A stretch of DNA of 64,000 bases, from contig OX485805.1 in assembly GCA_950295325.1 (NCBI GenBank), forward strand, positions 28,323,501-28,387,500, in the 5' to 3' direction. Shown here piece by piece: positions 11,544 to 24,804 of the stretch; within the stretch, counting starts at the first letter, position 1; every line of letters begins with the position of its first letter. Both the position numbers and the translations under genes were made by a program. Source of the DNA: Polytrichum commune (taxonomy: Eukaryota; Streptophyta; Polytrichopsida; Polytrichales; Polytrichaceae). A model generated the notes under the pieces. The model was not told the DNA's origin and ran no database searches. It saw only the letters and a list, made by a program, of their open reading frames with translations.

Positions 11544-14352
11544 CTTGTTGACTATGTGCTAACCATTACTAGAGCATGTATAGTATGCTAAGACTATCTT
11601 GGCGTCCCTATGTGCACCCAACTAGCCTCAACGAGGCTGAAAATTGGTCACCAAATGAAGCAAGTGGCTAAATAAGGCACTTTTATTTAGAACATTGCTA
11701 ACATATGCCTTGCACCACAATGTGCCCCTTGTTGATAATAAGACAATTTGGCCATCCCTTCCTATCCATCTTCACTCTACATGTTGCTCTCACAACCAAC
11801 TTCTAGCAAACCCGAAATCAATTTGGATGTAAAAAAAATATCATACTTCAAAATGTGTCGTTTGATCTCCAAATCATGTGACAAATTCATCATTACCTTG
11901 TAACCAGAAAAACCACATCCTATGTGCCATAAATATTGGCATCATTCTCACAATAAGCTCATATTTTCTGGCAAATTTGGCCTCAATATTCCACGAGCAT
12001 CATTTCTTAACAAAGTATTTTGTTCTTTATTCTTCACACATAGCTTTGCATTGGAGCAATTATCGATTTAACCCATTGTAATATCATCCACAACGAGATT
12101 TTTGATCTAGAGCCCAAAATGCATGGTATAGTTCATTGTAGGCATTGATGTGCCACCAAGGCTTTGCAAGTTTGTTATAATCATGGTCAATTTTTTCTAG
12201 GATGACCTTTCTATTGTCAACCAAATGGATGCACTAGAAACTCTCTATAATTCTAGCTCTACTCATAGCACCAAAAAATTCAGATGATATATGAAAATGC
12301 ATGTATATATGGAGTACACTAGAAGGAAACTTGTCCATTACAACCGCTTGTTGTGACTTGGCCGTTTCGGCCCATGGCAAGAAAAGCATAAATAATCATT
12401 GCGGTTGTTAACCAAAGGTTTTTGGCTACGATTTTTGGACAATGAGTAATCAAAAGCATCTGGTTTCCAAACAAAATGATTTATTTATGCATTGAGTTGC
12501 AACGCAGTAAACAATTTTTCTTCTAGCGTAGTGGACTCTTCGGTTTGAAAGCCTCTCTAGTCTTGTGAATATCAAAGTTAAGAAAATCCCACAAAGGTCA
12601 CAAGTAGTCAACTATTAGCAACTCTTCCTTCTACTCACTCTCCCCCCATTCTCATTTTGTCGACATGCATACAAGTTTGACAACAAAAGAATCTTCGAAG
12701 ACGATTTGGTTCTACTTTATATCCTTTGACCAAGAATTCGGCGATGCCAACATACTTGACCAACTTTGTGTCCAATTTACCTCTTTATGGATGCGCTAAG
12801 AATTTGTAAGAATTTGTGTATGTTTTTGAGCACGTCAACTTCTATGTGCCCTTCGGGACCTTTTTGTATGGAACATTAAACTCCCTCAAAACTTGCACAA
12901 AAACAAGTAAATTTTCAGCAATTTTCCTCCCATACAAATGTATCAAAATCATCTATCACCTCCAAAAGCTTGATAAAAAAAATAGTGTGTATGGGTGTCC
13001 TATTATACCCATGAAATGCTCATATGTCAAGAGACATTTGATAGTTTGATGACTCAATAAGCTAATATTTTGCTTAAAACTCTACACCAATCTACAATAT
13101 CTGTGGTTTTTTAATGTTTTTAATTTTTTTTTAATTTTATCAATCTTATCAAGTTCTCATTGAAAAAATTAATCTTTTAAAAAAAACCCCAAAAAAGATT
13201 TATGATTTTATGGTAAACTTTCAAAAACAATTTCACTTCTAGTTCATAATAGGACCCCCAAAAGGATGATCGGTTTATTTAATTGTATGGAAATAACTTT
13301 TTTGGTGCCTCACAACTTCTTATTCTAAATGGTTCTTAAGAAACCTCTAGGAATATTATTTTATAGCACTAAATCCAACGTACATCTTAGAAATTTCTTT
13401 ACCCCTCATGTCCTTATAAGCATCTAGGACTTTAATCTTAAAAGACCAAGGGGTTCTATATATAGCCAATTTCAACGAGCCTCGCCAAAAATTTGAAATC
13501 TATGTAATAGATTCGCGAATGTCAATGTGAAGGTTGAAATATGCACATATGTAGATCTGATGATCAAATTATAAAGAAAATGGTTGTGTCCAAAGGCACC
13601 CAACAATAATTATGAGCCCTAGTCTTTAACAACATGGAAGTATTCAACCGTTTTGAAAACTACCCTTTAGAAATTAGTTAATTTTAGATGGGATCATTTA
13701 TGAAAATATCAACTAAACGAAGAAGAAAACATGTGTCTCAAATACAAGTTTCTATGCATGTTGAGCCCAAATTAATTGGACCATTCGTACGCTGAGGGAT
13801 TCAGGATTGAATATGAACTTTGATAGAGAAAGAGAGATGCCCTTCTTTGTTTGTGATTGATTCATCCCAATTTCAACTAAATAAAGTACGTCGAGGTCTT
13901 TGATGATTATTTTGGATATGAATAGTAATGGGTAGGTGTCACGAAACTTTGAGCATTGAAGTGCTCAAAGACTCTCTTATACTTAGTCGCTTGTACCTTA
14001 TTGGTTGGACCCGTTCAAGAGCCACACGGGATTGAGCCAAAAGGAACCTATATATTACTATGAGACTTCCCTAACCTTTTCAAGTGCAAAAATCTCGTGG
14101 ACAAAGAGTCCACTTGCGTGCCTTTGGTGTTCTACCCCACAAAGCCAATGATGGTGCTTAGTGGCCATTTGTTAGTTTCAATTTGGATTTAGTGGAGAGA
14201 TATTGTTTGAAGATGTTTTCTCGTGATCGACGATAGATTTTGATAAGTGGGATAATCAGGCTTTGGTGGGAGTTTAGGTGTGATTCTTGAAAGGCTTTCA
14301 GAAGAATAAAGAAGGTAAAGTATTGGATAAAGTTTGGGCCAATACTTGTTAG
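11544..14352. other. Intergenic, no gene recognised
   Basis: AT-rich, with only short frames. About 13380-13740 is similar, in the same orientation, to about 15590-15940 (shared phrases around 'gttctatatata...gatgatcaaa...aaaggcacc'), so both are pieces of one dispersed repeat of unknown class. Confidence 0.35.
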
Positions 14353-14380
14353 TTTAGGGTTTAGGGTTTAGGGTTTAGGG
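14353..14380 (+). repeat. Interstitial telomeric repeat (TTTAGGG)4
   Basis: Four perfect head-to-tail TTTAGGG units, the canonical plant telomere sequence. It is too short to be a telomere and is flanked by ordinary sequence on both sides, so it is an interstitial array. Confidence 0.9.
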
Positions 14381-14464
14381 TTGTTGACATGTCATTATGT
14401 GATACATGGTTGACGGATATATCCCTTGGAGAATATTGTGATGACAAGGCACGATATTAAGAGC

Positions 14465-14810
14465 CCTAGGCCACATCACATCTTCATTCGGTTGGGCCCC
14501 GCCCTCCCATGCCTCCTTGATTGTCCGGTCTTCCTGCCCGCACTTGTGTGGGAACTCTTCCATGTTGGGAACCAGTGTGATATTACGCGGTCACTTAAGC
14601 CATTAAGCTCCTTTGGCACGTGAAGGAACTTCATTTATTAACTTGGGAATAATGAAAGTGATGTGAACTTGAATATTTGTAATTTTGACCGGGTATTGTC
14701 ACATTGGTTCCCAACGAGGAAGAGTTTCCACGCAGGTGCGGGCAGGAAGACCGGGCAGTGAAGGAGGCGTGAGAGGGCAGGACCCAACCGAATGAAGATG
14801 TGATCTAGCC
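14465..14810. repeat. Inverted pair of a dispersed repeat
   Basis: The arms at 14465-14594 and 14687-14810 are inverted copies: the left begins 'ctaggccacatcacatcttc' and the right ends 'gaagatgtgatctagcc'. The left copy extends to about 14668. A third copy in the orientation of the right arm lies at 49438-49655, upstream of the kinase gene. Open frames over this segment come from the palindrome and do not look like a gene. Probably a MITE family of undetermined class. Confidence 0.6.
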
Positions 14811-16673
14811 AGTGCCTAATAAAACAAGTTAAAGAATTCCATGATTTCCCTAAAGGTTCATATGTATGAGAATCTCCTCTATGATATTCCAAACAAACCC
14901 TGTAGAAGTCCATGAATTGTAATAACGTGTTCAATGTGATTAGGCACAATATGAACAATACAATTTTCATAGAACTAGGTTATAAGTAAATCTAGACTTA
15001 TGCGTGTTTTAGACATAATGAAATTGTATACATGCATTTTTATCAGCGGACCTTATGAATAGGGTCTAGATGTAGACCCCATCACTTATTATAGCGCGTT
15101 TTAGTTGCATGCACACTATGTTATTTGTAAAAACACACACATCTGATGTGATTGTTTGACCACATTGTTTCTTAAAGTATGTATTATAAAGATTTATGTC
15201 ATATTCTTCATATCTCTATTCACAATTTTTTTTTTTTAAAAATTTCATGTCTTGACAATACAAGCGAATATCCTTACATGTGTAATTATTATTGGACAAG
15301 TCTCTTGTCCATATTAACTTGAATCCTAATTAAAGGATGTTTACTTTGTTAACCAAAAATCCTATATTGAGTGCAAGTTATTGCACTAGGTTTGAAATAT
15401 CCCAAGCTTTATCATTACTTGTGCTTGGTATTAGCACATTTTTGCTTGAGACCATGTCCATGATGTTTTCCTATCATAAAATGTTGTGAATTTTGTAAGA
15501 GCTCTTTTTAGGTAGTCACTCTTCATAGACCCTTCAAGCTTCTCTATGGTTTTGCAATCTATCAAGCAATGCTCAAGAGTCTTTAGAAGTCATGGCATTC
15601 CTTTTCATAGTTTAATCCTTAAAGGACATGGGGTCCCAATATACAACCATATACACAACTTATACAGACTTCACTAAGTTCATAAATCATAAATTTTAAA
15701 ATTTATGTGTTTGAAACCTTATTATATACATTTTTAATGTCTAGGAAAAGTAAAAATATACTCATACTAGACATTGATGATCAAAGTACAACTTATGTAT
15801 TTGCATCAAAGGGCACCTAGGCTACGTATTTGAACTTATTCAAGAAACATCAACATGTTTAATTAATTCAAATAATGCATTGAAGAATAAGTGGACTTTA
15901 GATAGGGCTACTTTTGACATGATTAACTAAAAATGAAAGTATGCAGTTCAAATACGTTAATTTTTGCTTGCAGAGGTCCAATCTAGGCCTCTTACATGCT
16001 TAAGGGTTATGACCATACCCCAATACTTGATTATTATATTCATGTTTTTCTTGTTGGACACCTTGAACCCAAGCATGGTTTATTGTTTCTCCAAGCCAGG
16101 TGGTGTAGTCAAGGATGTTATCACTAGTATTCTATTAAGGATCTCTTCAATATGGTTCTTTGAGACTTGACTGACTTGGATCAATGGATTTGAGATGATG
16201 CACTTCCTCCTCTACAACTCTTAATGGAATTTATTCTTTATGAATCACCATGCCAAGCAAGAGGCCCAGATGACGATGTGATGTGGCAATCTAGAATATT
16301 CTCTAAGGAAGAGATGATTCCTCAGGTAATCGGGGGCAACAAAGGGGTTAAAGGTTCCATCTATGAACACTAAGTATCTATTCAAACCTTCACCTTGTAT
16401 TGGATGATATTGATATTGATCTTGGGCTCAAATTCTATCTAACACAATATATTACAAAGTAAAGGCTTCAAATATGGGTCATATATATGTGATAACAATG
16501 ACCTATCAAACTCGACGTTGTCATTGTCATCATATCCATCACTGTCTAGTCCAATTAAGGCTAAAGAACAGTTTCCTATAGTATAATTATCAAGAATTCA
16601 TAATGCTCCACGTTAGCAAACCAGCTAACTAGCTGGTCATCTTGAAAGAAGGGGGATTAATTAATTAATTTAA

Positions 16674-16718
<45 letters not shown>

Positions 16719-18416
16719 AAATAGAATTGAAATGAATGAAGAGGTTGGCTAAAAGGTTGGCTTAAGTAGTCGTCTAGATTACTGTGGTCAACCAAATTGT
16801 TCAAATTGAATTTTTAGGTCAACTAATCACATCTGCAATGATTCTCAATGTAACCTCAATTGGGTGATCTCCCAGCTGACTTTCCAAAACGAAATAAGGA
16901 ATTTTTTTTTGGAAAAACATAATTGATCGTTCATTTCAGAAAATGAACAAACTCTGCCATATGGGTCTCGTCACACATGATAGTTGTCCAGTCCATCAAA
17001 TTGGACAGGGGAATTGACAACAAAGTTGACTATCCCGTCCAATGGGACAACCTTGATTAGATTTCAACTCACTTGGCTTCCAAATCGACTTAAAAAGCTC
17101 AATCCAACAAGATGATAGACACGTAAGTGTGATGTTGTAATTGCCAAAGTGTCCATAATATGTTCCATTACCGTTTGTCCCTAGGAAACCACTCGACTCC
17201 ACAAAATGAAGAGGAAAGTAAGCAACATGAATTCCTTCAAATTCCTTGGATAAATAATGGACACCATCTATTCCAAATTGGCAAATCATTTGTGGATGTT
17301 GTTTGCAAAGCATTGTACTTGTAATTTCCCAAAGTGAGCGGAGGGATCACATCTTCGCAGGAAATTACTCTAGTCGGGCACCTTATGTCATCAACCCTCA
17401 CCCCCCCCTTCCTTTTCGGCATAAAGAAGAAAATAAAATATCCCTAACTCCATGTGTTTTTACACTAACGTGAATGAGAGCATGTTAGTCATATCTTACT
17501 CTAAGATTTTTCCTTGATACATGATATAATGTACTACATTCCTTTCAGAAGGTGGGCTAGTCTATTGGGTTGACGGGGGTGAAGTTCCTACAGTTAGTTT
17601 TGGAGTAGCACTAAGTGTCCCAAGTTTAGTTTGGCGGTATCACTAAGGTTATTTTGGAGCATAGTTGGCTTGTGTTTTTATCTAGTGTTTTGTAGTTGTT
17701 AAGGATTAGGTTTGTGAGATATTTTATGGAGGTTTGGTGGATGCCTTTCATGATTTTCCCACTATCAATGAAGGGTCTTCTAGCCTTCTAATAGAGTAGT
17801 TAATATGTATCGCCTCCTTGTAATTATGGAAACTTGAGTGGGGGGTTTGCTTTCCGCCCATTCTTCTCTTAGTTTGTGTATTGGGGGTGGGGGGGTTGGT
17901 TGTTGCATGAAGATTGAAGTTGTGGACTTGTATCTATTTCTCTATTTTGGTAGAGTGTGCACAATGGGTTTGTCAAGATTCTATATCAAGGACTCGAGAT
18001 GTTTGAGCATTAGAGATCCACTTGTTGTTCAATAAGGAGTTTGAAAATTTATTGTAAATTTGGTCATTCTTAAGCCACTTTCCTAGATATTGGAATTTCA
18101 TTATTTCTCTGATTGAGTTGTCGTGGTGTGCTTTCTTAAGGAAAGTTTGTAGGTTCCTTGCTACTTTAGGGAGGTCGTTGACAAACAATAGGTTACCAAA
18201 CTTAAGCTAGGGGGTAAGGTTTCTTGCTCATAGGTGTTGTAACCATCCACCATCTTAGTAGCTTGGGGCACACCTCAAACAAAACGTGCTTTAAATGTAA
18301 CATTCAAGTTTAATATGACAGACAAGCATCATCGCATCAATGAAGATTGAAGTCCTCTAGAGTAGGCATTTGAACTTCAAAATACAAAACTCTCACTCTC
18401 ACATGTATCTAAACTA
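14811..18416. other. Intergenic, dispersed repeats only
   Basis: Contains the second copy of the 13.4-kb dispersed repeat (about 15590-15940) and an AAC microsatellite. Two overlapping minus-strand frames at 16996-17422 are moderately long but show no domain I recognise and are offset by a frameshift. Nothing else is supportable. Confidence 0.35.
16675..16716. repeat. (AAC)14 microsatellite
   Basis: Fourteen uninterrupted AAC units in an AT-rich intergenic stretch. Confidence 0.95.
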
Positions 18417-18552
18417 CAATGACTCCAAAAACCGAGTCTATGCAAGGAACTTGAAACTTCAAATGACGATGCCGGAAACAAGAGTGATCGAAAGCAAAAG
18501 CTATAAGAACAAAAATTGTAGAGTATAAAGTTCTACACACCACTATAATGAT

Positions 18553-18786
18553 CTCGGGGAGGACACTTAGGAAAATTAGTAAACATGGTGCGTTAAAATA
18601 TAGGGTGTATTTTATTCATGAGCAATAAAATTTAGAAAAAAATTAGATGTAATATAGGATGCTTAAAATCCAAGTAAGGAATAATTAGAGAATATACCTC
18701 AAATATTCCAATTATGTGAGAGCCTCATTTAAATACCCCTTTAACGCATGTGTTCACACAAAGTATAGTGAAGTGTCCCCCCCGAG
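18553..18786. mobile_element. hAT-like non-autonomous element D (234 bp)
   Basis: Starts CTCGGGGAGGACAC and ends GTGTCCCCCCCGAG, with a perfect 8-bp duplication ATAATGAT (18545-18552 and 18787-18794). It is inserted in the left arm of the Tc1-like element and has no coding capacity. Confidence 0.8.
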
Positions 18787-19700
18787 ATAATGATATAATC
18801 ATGATTTCAATTACAACAAAGTAGATAAAGATGTTGAAGAAAAGTATGTACATAGACTCGGTTTTTGCACTACAGTGTAGAAGACACTTAAAAATTTGTC
18901 CATCGCCCTTTTGCAGCTAAAACAATTGCAATTCAATCATGCATGCTAGCATACAATCGTCTACATTCCTCTAGACTGATAGAGTCGCAAACTTCTTGCA
19001 CTCGAACCCATAATTGAAGAATACCATTGGGAGGACGACAATATGAGTTCAATCGCTGTTTCAATATAGCCCATATGTACTCAATAGGATTTAAATCAGG
19101 GGATTGTGCAGGCCACTCTAAAACAAAAAATGGTTTCTTCCCAAACCATTCTCGAACAATCTTGGTTGTATGCACGACAACATTGTCTTGTTGAAAAATG
19201 ATTTCTTCAAGATTGAACCCAAATGCATGCAGTGTACTACACAAATCTTGCTCTAAAATTGCAATGTAGCCTCTAGCATTCAAGTGCCCTTGTATATTAT
19301 GCAATGACCCCAATCCTCTACAAGTTAAACAACGCCAAAGCATTATAGAGCCTCCATCATGCTTCAAAGTTTGGTTCAGAGCACGCACATGGATGTTTTC
19401 TTTGTCCTCTATCCAACACCAAGTCCTCCCATCCGAATTGAAACGATATATATTAGTTTCATCACTAAACACCACCCGATCCCAATCACTCACAGTCCAA
19501 TCATTGTGCATTTGAGCAAAGCGAAATCTTTCTTTGATGTTCTTCCGACTCAAAGCATGCTTCTTAACCTTTGTAAAAGAAGACAATCCTTGTTCTTTGA
19601 ACGCATTCCTCAAGGTATTGTCGCACGTCTTTACACCCACCTCTCTTCGAAGCACTTTTGATGCCTATGTTGTAATTTCTAAACCGCCAACAATAACTAG

Positions 19701-20846
19701 CTCTAGAAGAATCCTTGTCCATTCCGACCATGCTATCAATGACTATTTGTCCTAAACAACTTATTAAATGACTACGGCGCAAACCGGGTTCACATGTGCT
19801 GACGTGTCTAACATGGTTGTCATTTTTAAGTCATTCAATTGACTCATTGATGAACTATGTTGAAGACCTCACAACATAGTCATTTTCTGTCCAGCGTTCA
19901 TCATCCACTCCATCCACTCGTGTATGACTTGGATATGGGATCATGACCTAGTTATTCATAAGTCATTCTTTTGTTGTCATTCACCGACGATGTCTAAACT
20001 ATCACTTTATATTAACATTCATTTTTTACGTGGCATTTAGGGCTATTGAATGATGTGGAAAATAGGAAATCTTATATGAGCAACGTGGACAGTAACAATG
20101 ACGTGTCATAATAATGACTGTTGTGACAACGTCAATGACTCTCAGAGGTTTAGGGTGATGAGATGGCATAGACTCCTCCACTCTATACCCAATACTAGTT
20201 GTTTCCGTCTCGTTTTCATGTTGTTCTTGTATATGTGGCATGAAGTTTTTTACATACTATGACAAGTCATTATTAAACATGCTACCAGATTGCAAAATAC
20301 TTTTATTTTAAGTGTGGATTAATTCCTTCCTACTATGCCAACGACCTCCAAATGGCACGAAACTTTTTGAGCATACTACTAGTAAAAATACGAATATCCT
20401 ATAAGGAAAAATATTTGACGTGCCTCATTAATTGGGCTACTCTTGAATTAGGATTATGGATCAATTTATTTAGGGTTTAATTAGGGTGGACTTAGGGAGG
20501 GTGTGAATATCATTTGTAGCATTTGATATCGTGTATGTTTTAATCATTCATACACACATGGCGTGGTGTGTAGAACATCAATAACCTTCATGGGTCAAGG
20601 GTGAGCGTAAAGATTGCTTCTGCATAACAATTTAGTATCCCAACCGAATTGAAGATTAACTCATTAGTCTTATATTCCATGCCACGTAATCAATGTTATC
20701 ACTAGGAATAGTGTTATCGCAATAACGTCATAATATTGACATATTTGACTCATAGTGTAGTCATACACGGCTACTGCAATTTCTAAGTCATTGTTGAGGA
20801 TGATAGCACAAAAACTACTGTAGCCCATACAAAATATAATGTCAAC
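19701..20846. repeat. CACTA left subterminal region
   Basis: Non-coding, between the left end and the stop of the TNP2 gene. TGACTA/TAGTCA motifs recur in both orientations (for example near 19738, 19766, 19880, 20748 and 20758) together with 'gacgtgtc' motifs. In CACTA elements such subterminal repeats are binding sites for the TNPA-type protein; that role is inferred here. Confidence 0.6.
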
Positions 20847-23800
20847 TTAAAACTTTGCGACTGCCAGCAAATTATCTTTGTCTGATAATTCAATGGCACC
20901 TACTAGAGAGACAGTTTTTGGAGGGGGGGGCACATGAACTGCAGCACTCATGCGTTGCTCTTCTAAACTAGTTGTTATGAAAACATCAGATGTGTCTTGT
21001 TCTTCCCTCCTTGAACGTGCTTCCGCTCGCAATACTACCTTCCAACCGGGTTTTCTGAGATCATTGGAGAAAAATACTTGTGTGGCTTGACTTGGGAAAA
21101 TGAACGGGTCCGACATCTTGGGTTCTTTGTGCCGAGAATTCACCACCATAAACCCCGCATCGTCCCGTACATAAGTTGGATTTCCACGATTATCTTCTCT
21201 TTTCAACCAATCGCACCGAAAAAGAATCACCGGAGTTCGCAATGGACCATAATCCAACTTCAATATATCTTGTAGCACTCCCACATAGTTTAGGGATACC
21301 TCTGATTGAGAGTCAAATGTTGGTACTTCAAATATAGAAGCAATTCCACTGTCGTATGTTTGCAACAATGCGGACTGTGAATCTTCCACTCGAAAGTGGT
21401 ACCCGAATGCACGCATCCTCGTGTAACGTGTTGCTTTTTGGGATGGCCTACTACACAACAAAATTCTATCCATGTCGTCCCCGTTGTTGGGATCGTGTGG
21501 ATGGGTGTGCACTGCTTTCCTAACCCAAACATCAAATGGTTCCATGTTGCGATTTGCATCATGTGCATCCCTCCATTGCCTAAACACAACATGGATTCAT
21601 TAGTATGCGACTTGCGGAGCAATCACACAAGTGTAATATAAAATTGTCATATTACAGTCATTGAACCTCCATTAGTGCATGCCCACGATGATGTAGTCCT
21701 ACTATAGTCATATTTCAGTGAAAACTAACTACAGAGTGACTACGCAGCATCATACTCACCGATGCCAGGGTTCCAAGAGTGAGATGTTTGTTAAAACATA
21801 TTGATGAGCAAGTTCTCTCAAAGGAGGAGTCATGACATAACTGGACCCTGCCCCCTCCAGAACCTCCTCTGCATCTCCATATTCTTCATCTGCGTCCCAA
21901 ACTCGTCTATCTACAACCTCAAACCTCTGCAAGTATTCTGTGATGAACCCAAGGCATTCATCCTTCACGTAACCCTCTGCCATGGAGGCCTCTGGTCTCG
22001 CCGTGTTGCGCACATACTGTTTCAATGTTTTCATGTACCTCTCAACAGGGTACATCCATCTTGTAGAAACAGGTCCATACAAATCCAGCTCCTCCACAAG
22101 GTGATACACCAAGTGTGTCATAATATCAAAAAACGATGGGGGAAAATGCATCTCTAAGAGTGCCATGCTCCGAGCAACGTCAAGACGAAGACCCTCAAAC
22201 TCAATTGGATTCCACACTTTGCTGCAAATTCTCCGAAAGACCTTCGAGATCCTCATCACTGCCAATCTAGGGCCTGGTTTCAACAAACCCCTTAAGCCTA
22301 GCGGCAATATTTGCTGCATGAGTACATGGTAATCATGCGACTTCAGTCCCCCAAAGTTCTTCTTCCGTATGTATTGACCTATGTTGGATATGTGGCCTGA
22401 AGGTGTTTTCAAAGACTCAATGGTGCGGGCAAATATGTCAAACTCCTCGCTGGTCAGTACATAAGGGGCTGCTGGTTTTAACATTTTTCCAGAGTTTTTT
22501 GGGTTCATGGTTAGCCAAAGGTGTTTCCTAATTCCCCTACGTTGTAGATCACGTCTAACTTTCACAGTGTCCTTATGCCCCGTTATGGTCTTCAATATGT
22601 TCTTTGAGAGATTTTGTTCGCAATGCATAACATCCAGTGTGTATCGAATAAGAAGGTCCTGTTTCATAACAACGAATCAAACATTAAAGTACCATATTAA
22701 TGCAATTGCAAGAAGCAACATACTCTCTTCATGTGCAGTTCCAGATTAGTCATTTTGTTGCCTACGTGTACAATATGATAGTCATTGCATAGTCATCTGG
22801 GGTTTTAGCTGGACTTAAATATAGTCATTCCACAGTCAGGAACACTCATTGTGAGATTACATCATTGCAGAGTACAACGTAAGCAACAGATGTTTGATGT
22901 GGACTCTGAACCTGCAACATTCTATGACAAAATGGATTCGAGTGGTTCTCTGTTCTCAAATTGCTAGCCTGCTGGGTTAGGGTGCAGAAAATTCAAATGG
23001 ACTGTGAATAAAAAAATACCTTCCAGTATGGCAAATCATACATAATGCTTCTCCGTTTCACTCCATGTATTTTTGATGGATCTCCATCACTGCCATCTCT
23101 GTTCCCATTTGCAAGCCACTCTTGGTATTGCAGACCCCTTAGTTCTTGCTCTTCTGCAGTGACGACTCTAGGAGGACCTCGTTCTTCCGTGCGGCCGTTA
23201 AAGTGATCTTTCATTCTACATGATTTCCATGGGTCACCCTGTGGAAGCCATCTTCGTGTGTCCGTATACGTCTGTTTCCCAAGCTCAATGGAATGTTCAC
23301 CCCTAAAATCAGGCCCACAAACTGGGCATGCAACGTAGCCTTGGTGCGCAACACCTGCCACTGTTCCATACCCTGGAAAGTCGTGGATTGTCCACAATAG
23401 GATTGCTCTCAAATTGAACGTCCGAAACCCGACCTCTTTCGAGATGTCATAGGCTAACACCCCTCTCCATAACTGTTGCAATTCTTCAACTAATGGGGCC
23501 AAATACACGTCAAAAAATTGTGCAGTAACAGATTGTTTCCCTGGAATAAGCAAGACTAGCATGATAAAGAATTTCTTGGTTGTCAACCAAGGTGGTATGT
23601 TGTAGTTAAGCAACATCAGTGGCCATGTCGACCAAGTAGAGCGTTGAAGCTTGAAAGGATTAACACCATCAGCAGCAAGTCCCATGTGTACATTTCGGGC
23701 GTCATGGCCAAAAGTGGGATCTACATTATCGTGCACATGGTGCCAAGCCTTGGAGTCACATGGATGTCTAACCATGCCATCTGAGCTCCTATTTTTTGAA

Positions 23801-24804
23801 TGCCATGTCATGAGTTCGGATATTGCGGGTGTTCGAAACATGCGTTTTAGTCTAGGAATCAATGGGAAATGTCTAAGGACTTTCCACGGTCTTTTATGTT
23901 GTGCCACGTCTTTATACCGTGGAGCATTGCACTTAGGACAATTTACAGCATTTTCAAGTGGCCCTCTAAACAACACACATCCTCCTACACAAGCGTGAAT
24001 TGTGTTATAATTTAGCCCCAACCGCCGAATCAGTGATTTTGCCGCATGATAATTCTTGGGTAGTCTATTCTCACCGGGAAGAAGGTGTAGGCGGAAAAGA
24101 GCGAATACTTGATCGGCAAACTTGTTGCTAACTCCGTGGATTGTGCATAGGGTCATGATCAAGATCGTTGCTGCTAATACAGAAGACTTTGCGCCATCGT
24201 ACAGTTCATGAATTGCCTCCTCTAAATCATGTGGGGCATCGTCTTTGTCATCCGCATTGCCTACGTCTGCCATGGGTTCTTCATCCTCTTCATCACCCGA
24301 GTCACATCCACCATCTTGGAGACCATCAACCACATTAAATGCGTCCATAACGATGTCCTGCAATGTTTCTTCCAATGGGTCATCTTGCTGGTCTATTTCT
24401 TGGAATACATCCTCCACCATTGAGCGCACTTCGAGGCCTACATCCATCCTCCCATCTTCATGTGTTCTAGGCGCAGTCTTGAACTCACTTTCCCATTCCT
24501 CATCGGATGAATCCCTGTCACCTGGGCCTCTCCATAGTCTAAAAGCAGGTTCTCTGCCATAAAGGATGAGGTGCTCCTTCACCTTTTCCAATGAGCACTG
24601 GACACGGCCCTTGCACTTGGAGCATGGACACCGTATGCGTTTCAAATTGTAGAATACTGCCCTCTGCTGCTCCCTCTTCCATAGCCTATCATCTCTCAAT
24701 TGTTGCCGTCTCTTGTCGCCAACGGGTAATCTCCTTTGCTCCATTCTAAGTTGTTGAGCACGTCCATAATTTTCATTACCAGCCAACACATGCATGGTTA
24801 GCAT
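20847..24804 (-). CDS. CACTA TNP2-type transposase, 3 exons, intact
   Basis: Exons are 24804-23020, 22658-21760 and 21579-20847, all with GT-AG borders and matching phase. They encode 1138 residues without a stop. The order is: a Cys-rich Transpos_assoc-like N-terminus ('CPCSKCKGR', residue ~59), an acidic stretch (~95-200), the Transposase_21 (TNP2) domain ('LLPGENRLPKNYHAAKSL' ~241, 'ADGVNPF' ~378, 'DFPGYG' ~478, 'ACPVCG' ~495), a DUF4218 region in exon 2 and a DUF4216 region in exon 3 ('DYGPLRTPVILFRCDWLK'). In CACTA elements this protein catalyses excision and integration. It is transcribed away from the TNPA-type gene, with about 1.3 kb between the two start codons. The lack of stops suggests recent activity. 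The start is the first ATG; the exon junctions are inferred from conservation and splice consensus. Confidence 0.88.

Noticed and set aside
14375-14970. Short open frames sharing peptide-like strings on both strands
   Set aside because: The similarity comes from the inverted repeat at 14465-14810, not from coding constraint.
16996-17422. Overlapping minus-strand frames of 105 and 61 codons
   Set aside because: They are in different frames, have no recognisable domain and no convincing splice structure, so I did not call a gene.
21396-24562. Plus-strand open frames opposite the TNP2 gene (for example 21801-22157 and 23651-23998)
   Set aside because: They are antisense shadows of the conserved minus-strand coding sequence.
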